NCBI GenBank assembly: GCA_914767715.1
Contig: OU612075.1
Span: 15,436,001 to 15,500,000, forward strand
Length of the DNA stretch: 64,000 bases
From: Membranipora membranacea
Lineage: Eukaryota; Bryozoa; Gymnolaemata; Cheilostomatida; Membraniporidae
Reading direction: 5' to 3'
The translations under genes and the position numbers were made by a program. Positions 11,286 through 23,004 of this stretch are shown here, one piece after another (the first letter of the stretch is position 1; each line of letters begins with the position of its first letter). The notes below the pieces were generated by a model. That model saw only the letters and a program-made list of their open reading frames with translations, was not told where the DNA came from and made no database searches.

Positions 11286-12601
11286 AGATAGATCATAGGC
11301 GTATTTAATCTGTCTGGTCAACTCTCTAAAAAAAAAGCTTGAGCTTACTGAAACTTCGCTCCGCTTCGTTAGATATGATAGGTAACACACAAATAATTCT
11401 TAGAAGATGAGCTATATTTCTGAGCCCAAGCTTGTTAGCCGTTTCATAGACTGACACAGTGTCTGCCGCCACCTTGCCAGAATTTTCGTTCTCATCCAGC
11501 CTACAAGAATATAAAATGAGGCCATCAATCAATGCGAGAGAAAATCATGTCCACCTAGCATTGCTTTTTGCAGTGTTCGAACGAGAAGTGATACGATAAG
11601 TCAGTCCAATACGGCATCAGCAGACTCTACCTTCACACTCTACCTTAATAGATATGAAGTGATATGAAAGTCAAGAGAATATAAAATAAGACTACTAAGC
11701 ATAGATAAGCCTTGTTATGACGACAAATCTGGTTCATGTTCCGTACCAGTAAGTCAGCCAAGTCATCAGCTCCGTACTCATCGTCACCAGGCTTGGTAGT
11801 TCATCCTTGTACAAGGTTATTGCTTCTGTTACATCCTCCAGCCATTTGTCCTCATCTGCCCGCACACATGGGCTTATGATATATTCGGGCATGAGCAGCA
11901 GCATCCCAACTCTATCACCAAACCTGGCTCCCATCTGGTTGATAAGAATGTCTGTAAAAGTCAATAGCAGATGATGCAACATAGTACAATTGTGATCTAA
12001 ATTTGATGCGATTACGAATACAGACTAAGGATTGCCATTGATGACAGAATTGTCTAGTTTTTGAGATAGGTGTCATTGCCCTGTCCTAATTTAGAATGTC
12101 CTGACTATGATAACAACAAGCAGTAAAACAATTACCTAGCATGGGAATGGTAATCACCAGCTTGTAGTAATCAGACTCGGTCTCTGCTGGCATATTGTTT
12201 CTGCTAACTTGGCGTGCCGCCCGTCTGGGGATACAGGCCGGCACGCCCAACCTCTCTGCCAGTAGCAAAGCCTGCGCAAACCATTCCTTGTGGTATGTGT
12301 CGACAGAGTTCCTGAATAGTTTTAGCTTGTCGATAACACTCTCGACCTGACTCTGTGCATCCCAAAGTATTAATTAAGATGACCTTGGAATGTCAATAGA
12401 CAACAAAAAAATCTACTGGTTTCATATCAAAATTTTACTTTTATGTCCAGTGACAAAGAAAGGACAACTGATAATAATAACAGAAAAAGAAGACAATTCC
12501 TCATTACTTGATTCGAGGGTGGAACATTTTTCCCAACACTAACCATCCTTGCCTCTAACATTCGAGAGTTCGAGATAGTTAAATACGCCTATGAGATAGA
12601 T
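11286..12601 (-). mobile_element. Complete 1.3-kb hAT element with 8-bp target-site duplication
   Basis: The element spans 11294-12593. It starts CATAGGCGTATTTAA and ends with the exact reverse complement (15-base terminal repeats, CA...TG ends as in hAT). It is flanked by the perfect 8-base duplication AGATAGAT (11286-11293 and 12594-12601), the hAT hallmark. Inside, on the minus strand, are transposase remnants: an exon near 12355-12140 with RQVSRNNMPAETESDYY, an exon near 11965-11740 starting DILINQMGARF, and the C-terminal dimerisation motif LPIISNEAERSFSKLK near 11400-11340. The N-terminal half and catalytic start are missing, so it is an internally deleted copy. Confidence 0.88.
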
Positions 12602-13138
12602 AGATGTCCATCTGTCTGCAATTGACTGCCCATTTTTCAAACAAGTCCGGGATTCATGGCACTTTCAGTTTCAGTCCATCTCTCCCCTGTGTCTCCAGGG
12701 GCGATTCTAGCCCACTGGGAAAGAGGGGTCTCTTTACTGGCCGAAGGCCAGTTTGCGGGTGGAAGCCCGCTGCGGGGTGGGTCCAGGAGGGGCGCCATAG
12801 CGCCCTCCCGGAGAAGGGGGGGGGGGTGTGGGGGACCTCCCCCCATGAAAATTTTACGTAGTTGGTACCCTAAAAGCCATGTTTTTTTGTCAACTTTCAC
12901 TCATTTACAATACTGGACAGATCACATTATATTTTTACAACATGTACCTGGCAAGTAATTTATTTATTATAAACAATATATTTATAAATGATTGTGATTC
13001 AGTACATCGCAGTCAAGGTAAAGACAAGTTAATACAGCATCTGTTTACAATACTTGTGATTTAAGAATATTCTTTTCCAACTATGTCAGAAAAAAATTAA
13101 GTCACATAGTCATCATAGTCACATAGAAGTCAATAGAC
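12602..13138. other. GC-rich segment beside the larger hAT element
   Basis: 12690-12850 is strongly G/C-rich with 'ccgaaggcc' and a G run at about 12818-12827. It begins CAGGGGCGATTCTAG at 12696, which resembles a hAT terminal repeat, and probably marks the 3' end of the element whose coding remains lie at 13139-15404. The rest is AT-rich. Confidence 0.45.
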
Positions 13139-15404
13139 TTAGATTCTAACAGGGTTTAATAGCTGTAGTCGCCTTGGCTTCTTTGGGGCAAACAGTCGCA
13201 CCAATTCCTCATCCTTAACTTTCTTGAACAGGTCCTTGTGCTTGTACCCAAGGACCTGGGTATTGAGGGCGAGCTGACTCATAGTAGATCGTATCTTGCT
13301 CTTAATGAATTTCTGCGTTGAGTTGCAGCGCTCAACCTCAGCGCTGGTGACCGCCTGAGTGAGATGCACTTTTAGTAGGTACTCCATGTTTGGGTACATC
13401 CCGGATGCCAGGGCCAGCTTGTACGCTTCCTTGACGTTATTGATGGAGGTGTGTTGCTGGCTCTTCAAAAACCGAGTGTGGGTTTCCTGCACAATAGTAT
13501 TATGAGATGGCAGGTCTAAATTGTGCCGCTTTGCAAGGCTGAGGATCTTCTGTTTGTACTCATCATATGAGATGTCTTTTGAAACGCAGGGGATTAGCAG
13601 GAATCCTTCTCTCACCGCTGTAGATATATTCTTAGTGAATCGCTGTTCCATTTCCTCTATAAGGTGGTCAACGTATGGGAAGAAGTAGGGCCGTCTGTAA
13701 TACTCCTTAGCAGTGTCATTATCGTCTCTGTCTCCCTGTAAGCCGAGGCACATGTAGCTCCTCCCCAAACATAGCAGACATGTCACACCAAAGCTTGTCA
13801 AACATTATGTCTGACCTAGCAGACTTCAAGTGACCAATCACCTCGCTGATGTTTTGGTATGCCCCATGGATGTCCTTGCTTGAACCTTGAAGCTGCTGGC
13901 TCAATGGCAAGGTATACCCTAGCATGTGCTCACTGATTGTGAAAGCCGCCACAAATTTGGATGACTGGAAAAACTTCAGTAGCCCCCCCCCCCCGGCGTC
14001 TGCAGCAGTCTTACAATCATATCCAGATCCTGGGGAAAGCATCATTTCTAGCACCCGGATGATATGTGGGTATAGCATCTTGAGTTCAATGAAAGTGTTA
14101 TGACGCTCCATCCGGCGCATTTCACAAAGCATCTTGACCTTTTTTACCTTCATTTCGTTGGGGAGAATTTCCCTCAAGGCATGTTGCCTTTTGGGAGAAG
14201 ATTTGAAGAAGATCCCGCGAGCCTTGGTGTTCTCCATCAAGACCTTAAACTCCATGATTTGAGATGTCTTGTTTAAAGCCAGATTGAGACAGTGGCTTGA
14301 GCAGTGATGAAACTCTGCGAGCGGTTGCATTTCTGCAATTCGAGTTTGGCATCCAGAAATATGGCCAGTCATGTTCCCTGCCCCATCGTATGTCTGCCCT
14401 CAGCAGTCCTGAATGTCAAATCCGTGGCGAGGAAGGTAGTCAACAATACTCCTGTTGATCTCTAGGCCACTTGTACTGTCGACAGCAATGTACTCCAGTA
14501 GTCGTTCCTGTACATCCCCACTCACTGATACAGTTCTCACTACCACACCCAGCTGCTCCTTAGTAGATACATCGGTCACTTCATCTGCCGACACACTGTA
14601 GATAAACTTTCCTTTTTGACTTCTGGCCTCTTTCTTTATCTCATCGTGGATGGAATCAAGAATGATCTCTAACATATCATCTTGGGCAGCAGAACTGACA
14701 TACATGGCATTGTTCGCACCAGTTCGAAGATGCTCCTCTAGTATGGTATCACATTAGTTCACACGAAATGCCACTATAGCCTTGAAGTTGCCGAGGTTGA
14801 CACTTTCACTCTCACCTTCCTCACCAATTGCTGGTAACCTGCCATCTTTCTTTCCTCGCCTTGCAAATCCTCGCTCCACACAAAGTCTCATACATGCGAA
14901 CAGTGAGCCCATGACCTTCTTGTTTTTGGCTACTATCTTGGCATGGGCCGATGACTGGGTTTCAAGAGCTTATTGTAGTTGCCCTGCCTGAACTTGCATG
15001 AACTTCTCCATCTTCAGCTGAGACTCCTTGTGATGTAGGGCATCCATATGTGTTTTCATTTTACTATGAATCTTCTTCCAGTCCTTGTATGGTTCGTTTA
15101 TGAGGTAGCTAGCAGGAGTGCCACGTTCAGGGTTGCATGGCCACAGCTTGCAAGGAACACAGTAAACACCATCTTCTTCTTTGCTGTATCCAAGACAGGG
15201 ATATTTATCAAAAGACTTGATTGAACATTTTCTGCCACTGGATCCGGATGCATTTTTCTTTTCAGTGACCTGGGTGACTGGAAAGCTGAATGATGTGTCG
15301 GCAAATTGCTTGTTCTTTGCAAGTTGATACTTCAAATCAGCAGTCAGCAGTGAAGGAAGTCTGGCCATATCATAACGTGAACCAACAGCGGTGTTTTCAT
15401 TCAA
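13139..15404 (-). pseudogene. hAT transposase pseudogene (TTF-type zinc finger, DUF4371, hATC)
   Basis: Read on the minus strand. 15404-14973 carries a TTF-type zinc-finger-like segment (RKCSIKSFDKYPCLGY, then VYCVPCKLW). 14705-14403 carries the first part of the RNase H-like core with SADEVTDVSTKEQLGV. 14372-13719 continues the core with HCSSHCLNLAL. 13801-13139 ends with the dimerisation region (TSAEVERCNSTQKFIKSK). Breaks: in-frame stops at 14970-14972, 14754-14756 and 14400-14402, and a frameshift near 13720-13800 where GRQR should run into DDNDTAKEYYRR. The stop at 14400 sits where relatives have Arg (CRGQ.YDGA), consistent with CGA to TGA decay. A C12 run interrupts 13983-13994. Confidence 0.85.
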
Positions 15405-16199
15405 AGGAGGCGTATGCAGCGTTGCCTGATCTGGAAGAAGAATCGAAGCCCCTGATGTTGGTTCTGGCTGGGCTGATGGATCTTTGTCAGAGCCTGCAAA
15501 AGCGGGATTATACTGAAGTATTAATACATGTACATGAAAAAACTTAGTTGTACATGATGGTACAAATTACTCACTATAAATTAGATTTCTGTGTTATTTT
15601 TACGGTATCTCAGAGCAACATTCAAACTAAACTTCATGCAGATAAGTTAACAACACAAAACAAGCGGCATTATTCAAACTAAACTTCATGTAGATAAATT
15701 GACAATACAAAACAAGCGGAAAAAAGGGTACCCACACAGCTTGAAACATGATTATTAGACTAATTCTGGCCCTCTGATTGCATCACTTCACTCTAAAAAG
15801 TTAAGTTTTCATGAATAAAAATTTCAATTGATTTTTTCAATTCCATTTACGTGATACCCATGAAAATCCTTGTAACAAGTCCAATTTGCTTGCATATATC
15901 AAACCTCAAGATTCATATTTAGGCACATTTTGAATTTATTTAGTTATTATCACCAGAAATCTATATTGAATAAAAGTGTCTACATCACCATTCACCAATA
16001 CGTGCTAACAAAACAAGGGATATTATCACAAAAAGAGCTCAGCTACTGCCTGCCCAACACTGGAAAAATCAAGAAGATAAAATAATTTTTGGGAAACTTA
16101 CAGATATCCAAGTCACCGGCCACATGAAAAATAACAAACTGAGAAAAACTAACTCAAAGTTTGGCCTTTAAGTGGCTGACAATCTTACAGTTACCAGGA
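15405..16199. other. No gene seen
   Basis: AT-rich. A pair of short near-repeats lies at about 15620-15665 and 15675-15720 ('caaactaaacttcatg', 'aacacaaaacaagcgg'). Possibly the 5' flank of the hAT element. Confidence 0.4.
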
Positions 16200-17280
16200 T
16201 CGTACTCTAGGTCTGCTGCACTCATTATAGTAGACTGTCACTTACGCTTTGTGGTGGTCATAACTGCCTTCTCAGCTTTACTGACTCTGTTCATATCATT
16301 TGACTGAGCATATGGTACATAGTTCACTCCAGAGCCTAAGCCTATGGCGTCAAACCAGTCCACATGTCCGATTTCACAATTGTTGAATGTTATGGTGGCC
16401 AGGCATGTTGTGTGATTGCCTGACGTGTGGTGAACAGTGTCTCAGATTGCCTTCTTCATGTCAGTGATGGTTGAGTTGTCTCTTACGGCAGCCCCATAAT
16501 GCCCCTGAGTGGACTTTATTACCTTTTGGGACGGCCGTCCCATGTCCCCGGCACCATCTCATGGCCTGTTTGCTACCGCTTTGGCAAGCTGCTTACCATC
16601 TTTATCAGCCGTTTTCCCATCCAATTATGGGTATGGCCGGTGCGTGCAAGCTTGTCGATCTGTTTCTCGCCGCGCACCTTGTTGTCTACTACTGTCTTGT
16701 AGGCCTTCGAGTTGCCATCTCCTAAGTACTTTGTATATTTGGGATTATGTAGAGTTTCTGATTGCTGAAAGATTACTAGGGCACCAGCACCTTCCATCGC
16801 ACCAGGTGAGCTGTTATGGTTTTTAGCACACTCATGACCCTGTGCTATAGTTGACAACTTAGTGTTATCATTGTTCTGCTGCACACATTTAGTGCAAAAA
16901 TTACTGAGTGTTTTAGTATCTACAACCTTGTTACTTTCGTGTTTGCCTATAATGGACAAACAAGTTGCAACACCGCTGCGAGAACTATATCCTCTCCTCT
17001 GCCAAGTTCAATCGACTGATACTGAAATGGTCGGCTACCCAGTTATTGGGAGGCTTCATTAGCCGTGTTACTCATAGATTGATTCGCCAAGGCTTCTTCT
17101 TTGACGGTGATAGCTTAAAGGTCCCTAAGCAGGGTTCACCATACGAGACGAATTAGCAACACCATGTCGTGCGCGAGAGTCTTCTACATACCTGGTCAAA
17201 CTTTCATTGCATTTGAACAAATAGGGCCCCCTTGGCAGCTTCTCAAATACATCAATGTCTATCAGCCGCCTCAAAAACAT
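16200..17280 (-). pseudogene. Mutator-like transposase pseudogene (PF20700-like)
   Basis: On the minus strand the start ATG is at 17280 (MFLRRLIDIDVFEKLPRGP). The frame 16959-16573 contains MEGAGALVIF, YTKYLGDGNSKAY and GHTHNWMGKRL, which match the Mutator-like transposase domain common in invertebrate genomes (family from memory). Downstream, to about 16200, TQGHYGAAVRDN and ITDMKKAI continue the same family in other frames. Stops occur soon after the start (near 17110) and again near 16460-16240. The promoter and first roughly 50 codons are part of the large inverted repeat at 17116-17855. Confidence 0.65.
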
Positions 17281-17855
17281 GCCTCAGTTGATGAAGGCTT
17301 TTGATGATGCGTGTTGTTTCCTCATGATTATATATACCATTCATACTGAGTTCCTATTGGCTAATAACTAAGCATAAGTCATGTGACCTTATGGCTTATC
17401 AACTCACATTAAAAACTGAATTTTGCACTAAACTGTGGTATTGTTTTTTTTTTATGTATCAGTCGATTTAATCCTCAACATTTTTGTCTGTATTCTCATT
17501 TCAAACTCACCAACACATTCTGGATAATGAAATAGTCAAATTACATCTGATTTTAACCAGGCATTATACCCCAAAGGTCACATGACTTATGCTTAGTTAT
17601 TAGCCAATAGGCACTCAGTATGAATGGTATATATAATCATGTGGAAACAACACGCATCATCAAAAGCCTTCATCAACTGAGGCATGTTTTTGAGGCGGCT
17701 GATAGACATGGGTGTATTTGAGAAGCTGCCAAGGGGCCCCTATTTGTTCAAATACAATGAAAATTTGAACAGGTATGTAAAAGACTCTCGCGCACGACAT
17801 GGTTTTGCTGATTGTCTTGTATGGAACCCTGCTAGGAGATCTTTAATATTATGAA
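17116..17855. repeat. Large inverted repeat carrying head-to-head promoters
   Basis: The left arm (about 17116-17391) and right arm (about 17575-17855) are reverse complements over roughly 260 bases, separated by about 183 bases. Each arm contains, outward from the spacer, 'aggtcacatgactta' or its counterpart, a CCAAT box, TATATATAA (minus 17336-17328; plus 17628-17636), and an ATG 48 bases further (17280 on minus, 17684 on plus). Both ATGs open the same peptide (MFLRRLID.. FEKLPRGPYLFK). The left arm continues into the Mutator-like pseudogene; the right arm ends in a short frame. Confidence 0.85.
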
Positions 17856-19430
17856 ATATAAATGTACTCATATTTCAAGAAAACTATTCCTTGAATAAAT
17901 TTGCAAACAGAAATGAAACAATATTAGCTGTTGCACGTAATAACCTTTCACAGGATGTATCCAGTTAGATCAGCATGGAACAATGTTCTACAAATGGGTT
18001 CTCCTAGCTCACTTACTAAGGATTCATATCCAACATCCTCTTCTTCTTGATTGGCAAAATGCAACACCAACCTTCGGCCGTCTGATTCTTGCCATCAGGT
18101 TTTCATAGTGTATTTTTGAGGAAGAGATCAGTGGGTTTATAGTATGTACTGGTCAACTTTTTTTCTTTTGAACTCATTTCTGGACATGTGTTGCACATTA
18201 GTTTTTTTCTCACACTTAATTGCATAAGTCTGCAAATTTCCACAGCTTCAGCCTGGATCTTTTCTGTCTTGCAGCTTGGATAGATTCCTGAACTACTATG
18301 CCGCTGTCTTCTTATGAAATGAGTGTTAATTTTCCATAATTGTAAGGATTACTGTCATATCCATCAGATTTTGATTGAAACTGCTGTGAACATGTAGCAT
18401 TGTACTTGCATTAGCTAACATCAAGGACATCATCACGCCATACCACCGTCCTAGGGTGGCAGGAGGGGCAGGCCTCAACTATCAGACATAAGGGGTAACT
18501 TTTTTTCCACTATGGGCTTCTTTATTTTGAAGGATATAAGAATTATCTTAACCCAACACACAGGACTGTCATGGCCTTAAATACACCGACATTCTACCTA
18601 CCGTCATTCTACCTACCTTCGTTCATCCTACAGAACCTGAGTTCAGTCAAAATAGCGGGTACATGAGTGTTTTTTAGCTCGTCCATGACCAAGCCTGACT
18701 GCGAGCTGTCTTCATGCGATCTGCTGGCCCCAATTTTAGAGGAGAAAGCCCTGGCCAGGTGGTTGTTAACTAATTTGGCCACAGGACTGTGGCCACTGCA
18801 GGGCCCTCTTTTTCAAAAGATTGGTTGGCCAATTCAGATTCATTAATATCCCCCTGGAGAATTTCTCTGGCTTTGGTCCTCATCGCCAGGAGGCTGGGTC
18901 TTTGTTAGGAAATTACCCAGTGCCTGAGCTCCTGGTTCAATAGTACCAGACTCAGACATATTATAGTGATTTTCCATTCTAAAATGGTGATTGTTGGAGG
19001 TGTCTACATCTCCTTCAATCTGATTTTCGAGCAACAACTCACCTTCTTCAGCTTCTGAAGGCTGTATATCTATAGTAGTGTCCATGATATTTTATTTCTT
19101 AGCAGATAAAGTTGATGGAATTTTTTTTTCGTTGACTGTTCAATTGTAAACCCAAACCGGAAGTGACGTTAGTGTACCCTTACCGCTATGCCATTCATTA
19201 TTCATGAGATCTTATGTTTTGAGAATGGCGTTGAAGTTGTTATGTTTTCTTTTTGGTAATGCGTTTGGAAAGTCCAGAAACATAGAATCAGATCACTCAT
19301 TAAGTTATCCTGGCTATGGTGCGCAGCAAAGCTTACAGCCTACGAAGTACTGAAGTTCTGCCATATAGGTGTTTTTTCCACTGAATTTCTTCACATACAG
19401 CCTTTTGTAGTTCCCATTTGAACACATTTG
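17855..19430. repeat. Dispersed repeat R, copy 1 (interrupted)
   Basis: Matches 23005-24850 in order: 'aacaatatt' with 'ctgttgcacgtaataacc', 'gattcatatccaacatc', 'ttgcagcttggatagattcctgaact', 'ctagggtggcagga', 'tcttaacccaacac', then 'atgttttgagaatggcgtt'. Between the last two, at about 18590-19195, this copy carries an insertion containing the reading frame at 18605-19085. Confidence 0.75.
18605..19085 (-). pseudogene. Unidentified coding-like fragment inserted in repeat R
   Basis: The minus-strand ATG at 19085 opens 80 acidic residues (MDTTIDIQPSEAEEGELL) with a stop at 18843. In another frame, sequence to about 18610 reads on as VAKLVNNHLARAFSS and LVMDELKNTHVPAILTEL, followed by a possible donor GTAGGT. 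The two parts look like one exon broken by a frameshift near 18780-18840. I do not recognise the family. Confidence 0.35.
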
Positions 19431-19939
19431 TGGTGTGTCCCATCAAAAATGTCCATAAAGAGGTAGGACAAATTTCGAGTTATTGCATGTATCAGATGCA
19501 GAATTCTCTGCTGATTCTGGTGATGTTTTCATTTTTGTTCTACGACAAATATTGACGAAGTTATGTAATTATAAAGCTGCCAGATCCGGCCGTCAGCCGA
19601 AATCGCGAATTCTCAATAATTGGCGTTAAAGTTTTGGTTTGTTGAAAATCGACGGATGGTTTATTTACTACATAGCAACGGGGGTCAATAATGTCCGGAT
19701 CACAATGAAAATTGATACACTAAACAAATGGAACATGCTTAATCCAATGACACTATTTTAAAATTCATCAAGTGAACAGTCTTCTAACTATAGCTGATCA
19801 AATTAACTGAATTTATGGCCAGAGTTGACTCCGCGTGTACTGTAGTTATAGATTATATAAGGGGTCCTTATTAGGATCTGAGCTGATTCGATGAAAGTAG
19901 AATTGCAGTAGTTAATAGTTATTTAATTCAGGGTTGGAT

Positions 19940-22805
19940 TCAGTTCTTCAATTTCTTTGCAGCAGGTCCATCTACTGGTTCTGTTGGCTCAGGGCCGGGA
20001 CAAACTAAGTCTCTGGTTTCAGGTGTACAGAATTCACGGATTTCCTTGAAGAGATATGCCTGTTTGTGGTCTAACCCTTCAGGCACTATCTCGGTTGGTA
20101 GACCTGATACGTTCTGCCGTAGTATAGTCTCCTCAGTCAACTCCGCGTCACTGCAAAATTTCTTTGATTGGACAACACCTACAACACATTATTATTATGA
20201 TATTTAATGCATGCACTCAAACCAGGGCAGCCAGCCAACTCTAATTTCATCTACGGTGCAGGTCATGGTTGTTACCTTGTTTGCTGGAAGTGAAGATGAA
20301 CTGCTGCTTTTCTTTTATTCCCTTCCCTTTTATGCCATCTCCGAGAAAGCCTGTCCAGTCTGCCTGCTTCACAATCACTGTTCCGTCCTGACTACCGACA
20401 AGCTGATGGGTGTTTCCAGCGCATGATGAGTCAAATACCTATGAACCAGATTAGATAATCAATAATGATGTTGGGACCACTGACTGAAAACATATACTTG
20501 TCTGACAGGGCCTCCAAACAGCAGCAGCACAAGATCTTACCTTCGCAATGTCATCTAGGCTTGACACCAGAGTTTGGCGAAATCGTTTCTTGAATATCCC
20601 AAACATCTGGTCACACATAAACTTTGTGTGTCCAGCGATTAGAAAGTTCAGCTCAATTGTATCGTTCATCCCATTCATTACTCGCCATGCCTGGTAGAAC
20701 AGCATGCAGTTGTTTTTGTTTTGTCCCCTGGAAACATGAATAACATATTATCTTATATTGCTAGAGTCATCATCCCCTAGTTTTCTCAATGAATACTGCC
20801 AGGATAATATTACAATTCAAAATTAGGGCACCTAGGCCTTCTTACCAGCATTTATCAGCATGAAGTATCAGCTTTGACACCCTCGGCTGGCAGGAAAGGT
20901 AGTGGTGCAGTAGTGAAATCACCAGATTAGCCCCCTTTGATGTAGATATAGCTTCGTCTATTAGATAATTAACCTGTCTGCCCGTCACCTCATTACAGAT
21001 ACCGAAAATACCACACTTTCTCGGGGTTTTGAAATAAAAAGGGCCCGGTCGATGAGGATGGTATGGGTAGTGAACCAGTCCTGTAATAACATAGCCAACG
21101 CTCACCATTACATTATAGGTATATGCAGTTAAACCATTGCGTGAAATCCGCAACTAGCGGTTTTGGAAGTAAATTGAGGTGGCTGATTAAATTGAAGGGA
21201 AGCGGTGATCGGCACAGAGCATGATTGTGAGAGAAAGCGGGTGTGATTAAAGATTATAGCTTTGGCTACACGACATATACCACAACAAGCTAACATACCT
21301 TGGGAGTCTCAGCTGAAATGAAATGTAATAATTGTTTGTGTGTGAATTTATAACAGTCTTGCTGCAAAAAAGGTTAGCCAGAGTTGTGCTTTTGATAGTA
21401 AATCGGTTCTTGGTCCACTTACCTGTTGGGCGAAGTCAAAGCTGATATGCATCGTTTCAGGGGGAGACTTTTCTTTACATGCACTGATGGAGTCGTTCAT
21501 ATATACTCGTGATTCCTGTGCCCTCATTAGATGTGCTTTCTGTTCTGCAAGCTTCTGAAGTTTGTTGTCATCCTGCTGGTTCACTGACCTATCAAAGATA
21601 ATTTACAAGACAGTAACATCAAGGTACTCCACCAAAGTACCTCCAATCATTTAAACCAATGCTTATAGGTGAGTATTTTTAATACTCACCAGAATGCATT
21701 ACTAACCTCATGAATAGAATGTTGTTTGCGTGACACACCCAGCAAAGATCAGAGGAAGGCTTTGAGATGAGCAGCCAGGGCATGTGGAGGCTCCAGACGC
21801 GGCGAAAACTCTGCCTGCTGCGTGGTTTCACCATGGCAGGGTTTGCTGAGTCTACATACTCCTGGTGAATTCCGACGATAGTCATTGAAGAGGGCAGAAC
21901 CTTTACCTCCTTAGAGAAACCTTGCGAGTAACAAATAGTCATGATTAAAGTAATTGTTCAGGATCATACAATGTCCGAAGGACAATAATACAAATGATGA
22001 TATGCCTTACCTGGAACTCGTCCCGGTAGAGCTGCTAAGCTGTGTATAGCGGCGATGTTGTCTAGAAACTTGATGATGAAGGTTGTATCTTCAATTGTCA
22101 GGGATGCATTATTCCTGCCTTTCTTGAAAAAATCTCTTGGAACTACCCCGACCTCCTTATAGTGTTTGATGTGTTTTTTGAGTGTGTTGTTCCCTATCCC
22201 GTGTAACACCATGAATGTTGGTCGGCAGAGAGGCTTTCCTAAAAAATAGTTAAAAGTGTAGGTTAGTATAAATACGAAATTATGTACTATAGGCTAACTA
22301 AATCATGATAGCTTACATTCTCACCACTGATATAAGAGAAGGCAAGCAGGTTTTACAATCAATTTGCCCCACAAACCCTCAATTGACATACTAAAAAGGA
22401 TGGTCAAACATTATTGTAACACGTACCCTCGAGTCTAAATTCACAACGCGTGCGCTCTCGCTGCTTCTCCTTGTGCTTTGTCTCTTTACCTAGTGCGGCA
22501 CTCGTATGTATCCCTACAGATATCTTTCCCAGTACAACCATGTCTTTCTCTGCTGGAGTGAGGGATTCATAGTATACCAGCTGGTTGAGCATTGCTTCTG
22601 AATCAAACTGGCTGATACAATTCTTCTTGCATGGACACTTGAATTTCTTCAGTATGCTCTGTCTTTTTGTGAGCCCATCCTCAAAGTTGCCTGCAGCTGG
22701 CTGGATTGGATAGGTAACTGTCTGACCCTGATTATCCCCAGCAGCTCCACCATGGGTATCAGCAGCAGCAATATCAACTTGTTGGGCCAAGTCACCATCA
22801 TGCAA
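19940..22805 (-). CDS. Transposon-derived multi-exon protein (DUF7869-like)
   Basis: Minus-strand exons assemble into one protein related to a family I know from invertebrate genomes. N-terminal zinc-binding-like FKCPCKKNC (about 22640); FMVLHGIGNNTL and LPGRVPG (22245-22010); SMTIVGIHQEYV and SDLCWVCHANN (21890-21730); HISFDFAQQ (21440); GPFYFKTPRKCGIFG, RQVNYLIDEA and LHADKC (21080-20846); GQNKNNCMLFYQAW and LIAGHTKFMCDQMFG (20735-20545); a segment with QLVGSQDGTVIV (about 20430-20280); and a C-terminus ending PAAKKLKN with the stop at 19940. The HAD-x-C-x-GQNKNN motif spans an exon junction. No stop interrupts the exons, but the phase at the junction joining 21421 to 21080 does not fit as I read it. 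Role probably transposase-like; function unproven. Confidence 0.6.
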
Positions 22806-22862
22806 TAGATATAATAAATGTATACATCCTGTGTGGTTTCACAAGAGCATCTTTTCCTCAAG

Positions 22863-23004
22863 GAATAATGCCAGGGTTCCTGTTAAGACAGTATCTGTGC
22901 AGGTTGCATATAATCACCTTTGGCCTAAGTTAATGGCCGGTCCCAAGCACTTGAAGATTATTCCAGATGTGGAATGCACTAACTGAGTACAGTGTAGTTA
23001 CGTA
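22863..23004. repeat. Short repeat shared with 25497-25670
   Basis: 'gccagggt', 'ttaagacagta', 'tgtgcaggttgca' and a 'ttccaga..tggaat' core occur in both places in the same order. Confidence 0.5.

Noticed and set aside
12604-12958. Overlapping frames of 85-100 codons in the GC-rich block
   Set aside because: Compositional artefact of a G/C-rich hAT end; proline/glycine/arginine-rich with no conserved domain.
15435-15455. 'gaatcgaagcccctg' as the second terminal repeat of the hAT element whose left end is at 12696
   Set aside because: Two extra bases are needed to match CTAGAATCGCCCCTG, the flanks show no 8-base target duplication, and the stretch may be coding.
17130-17860. CRISPR or phage-like palindromes
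   Set aside because: The window is clearly nuclear eukaryotic DNA; inverted repeats here are transposon-type.
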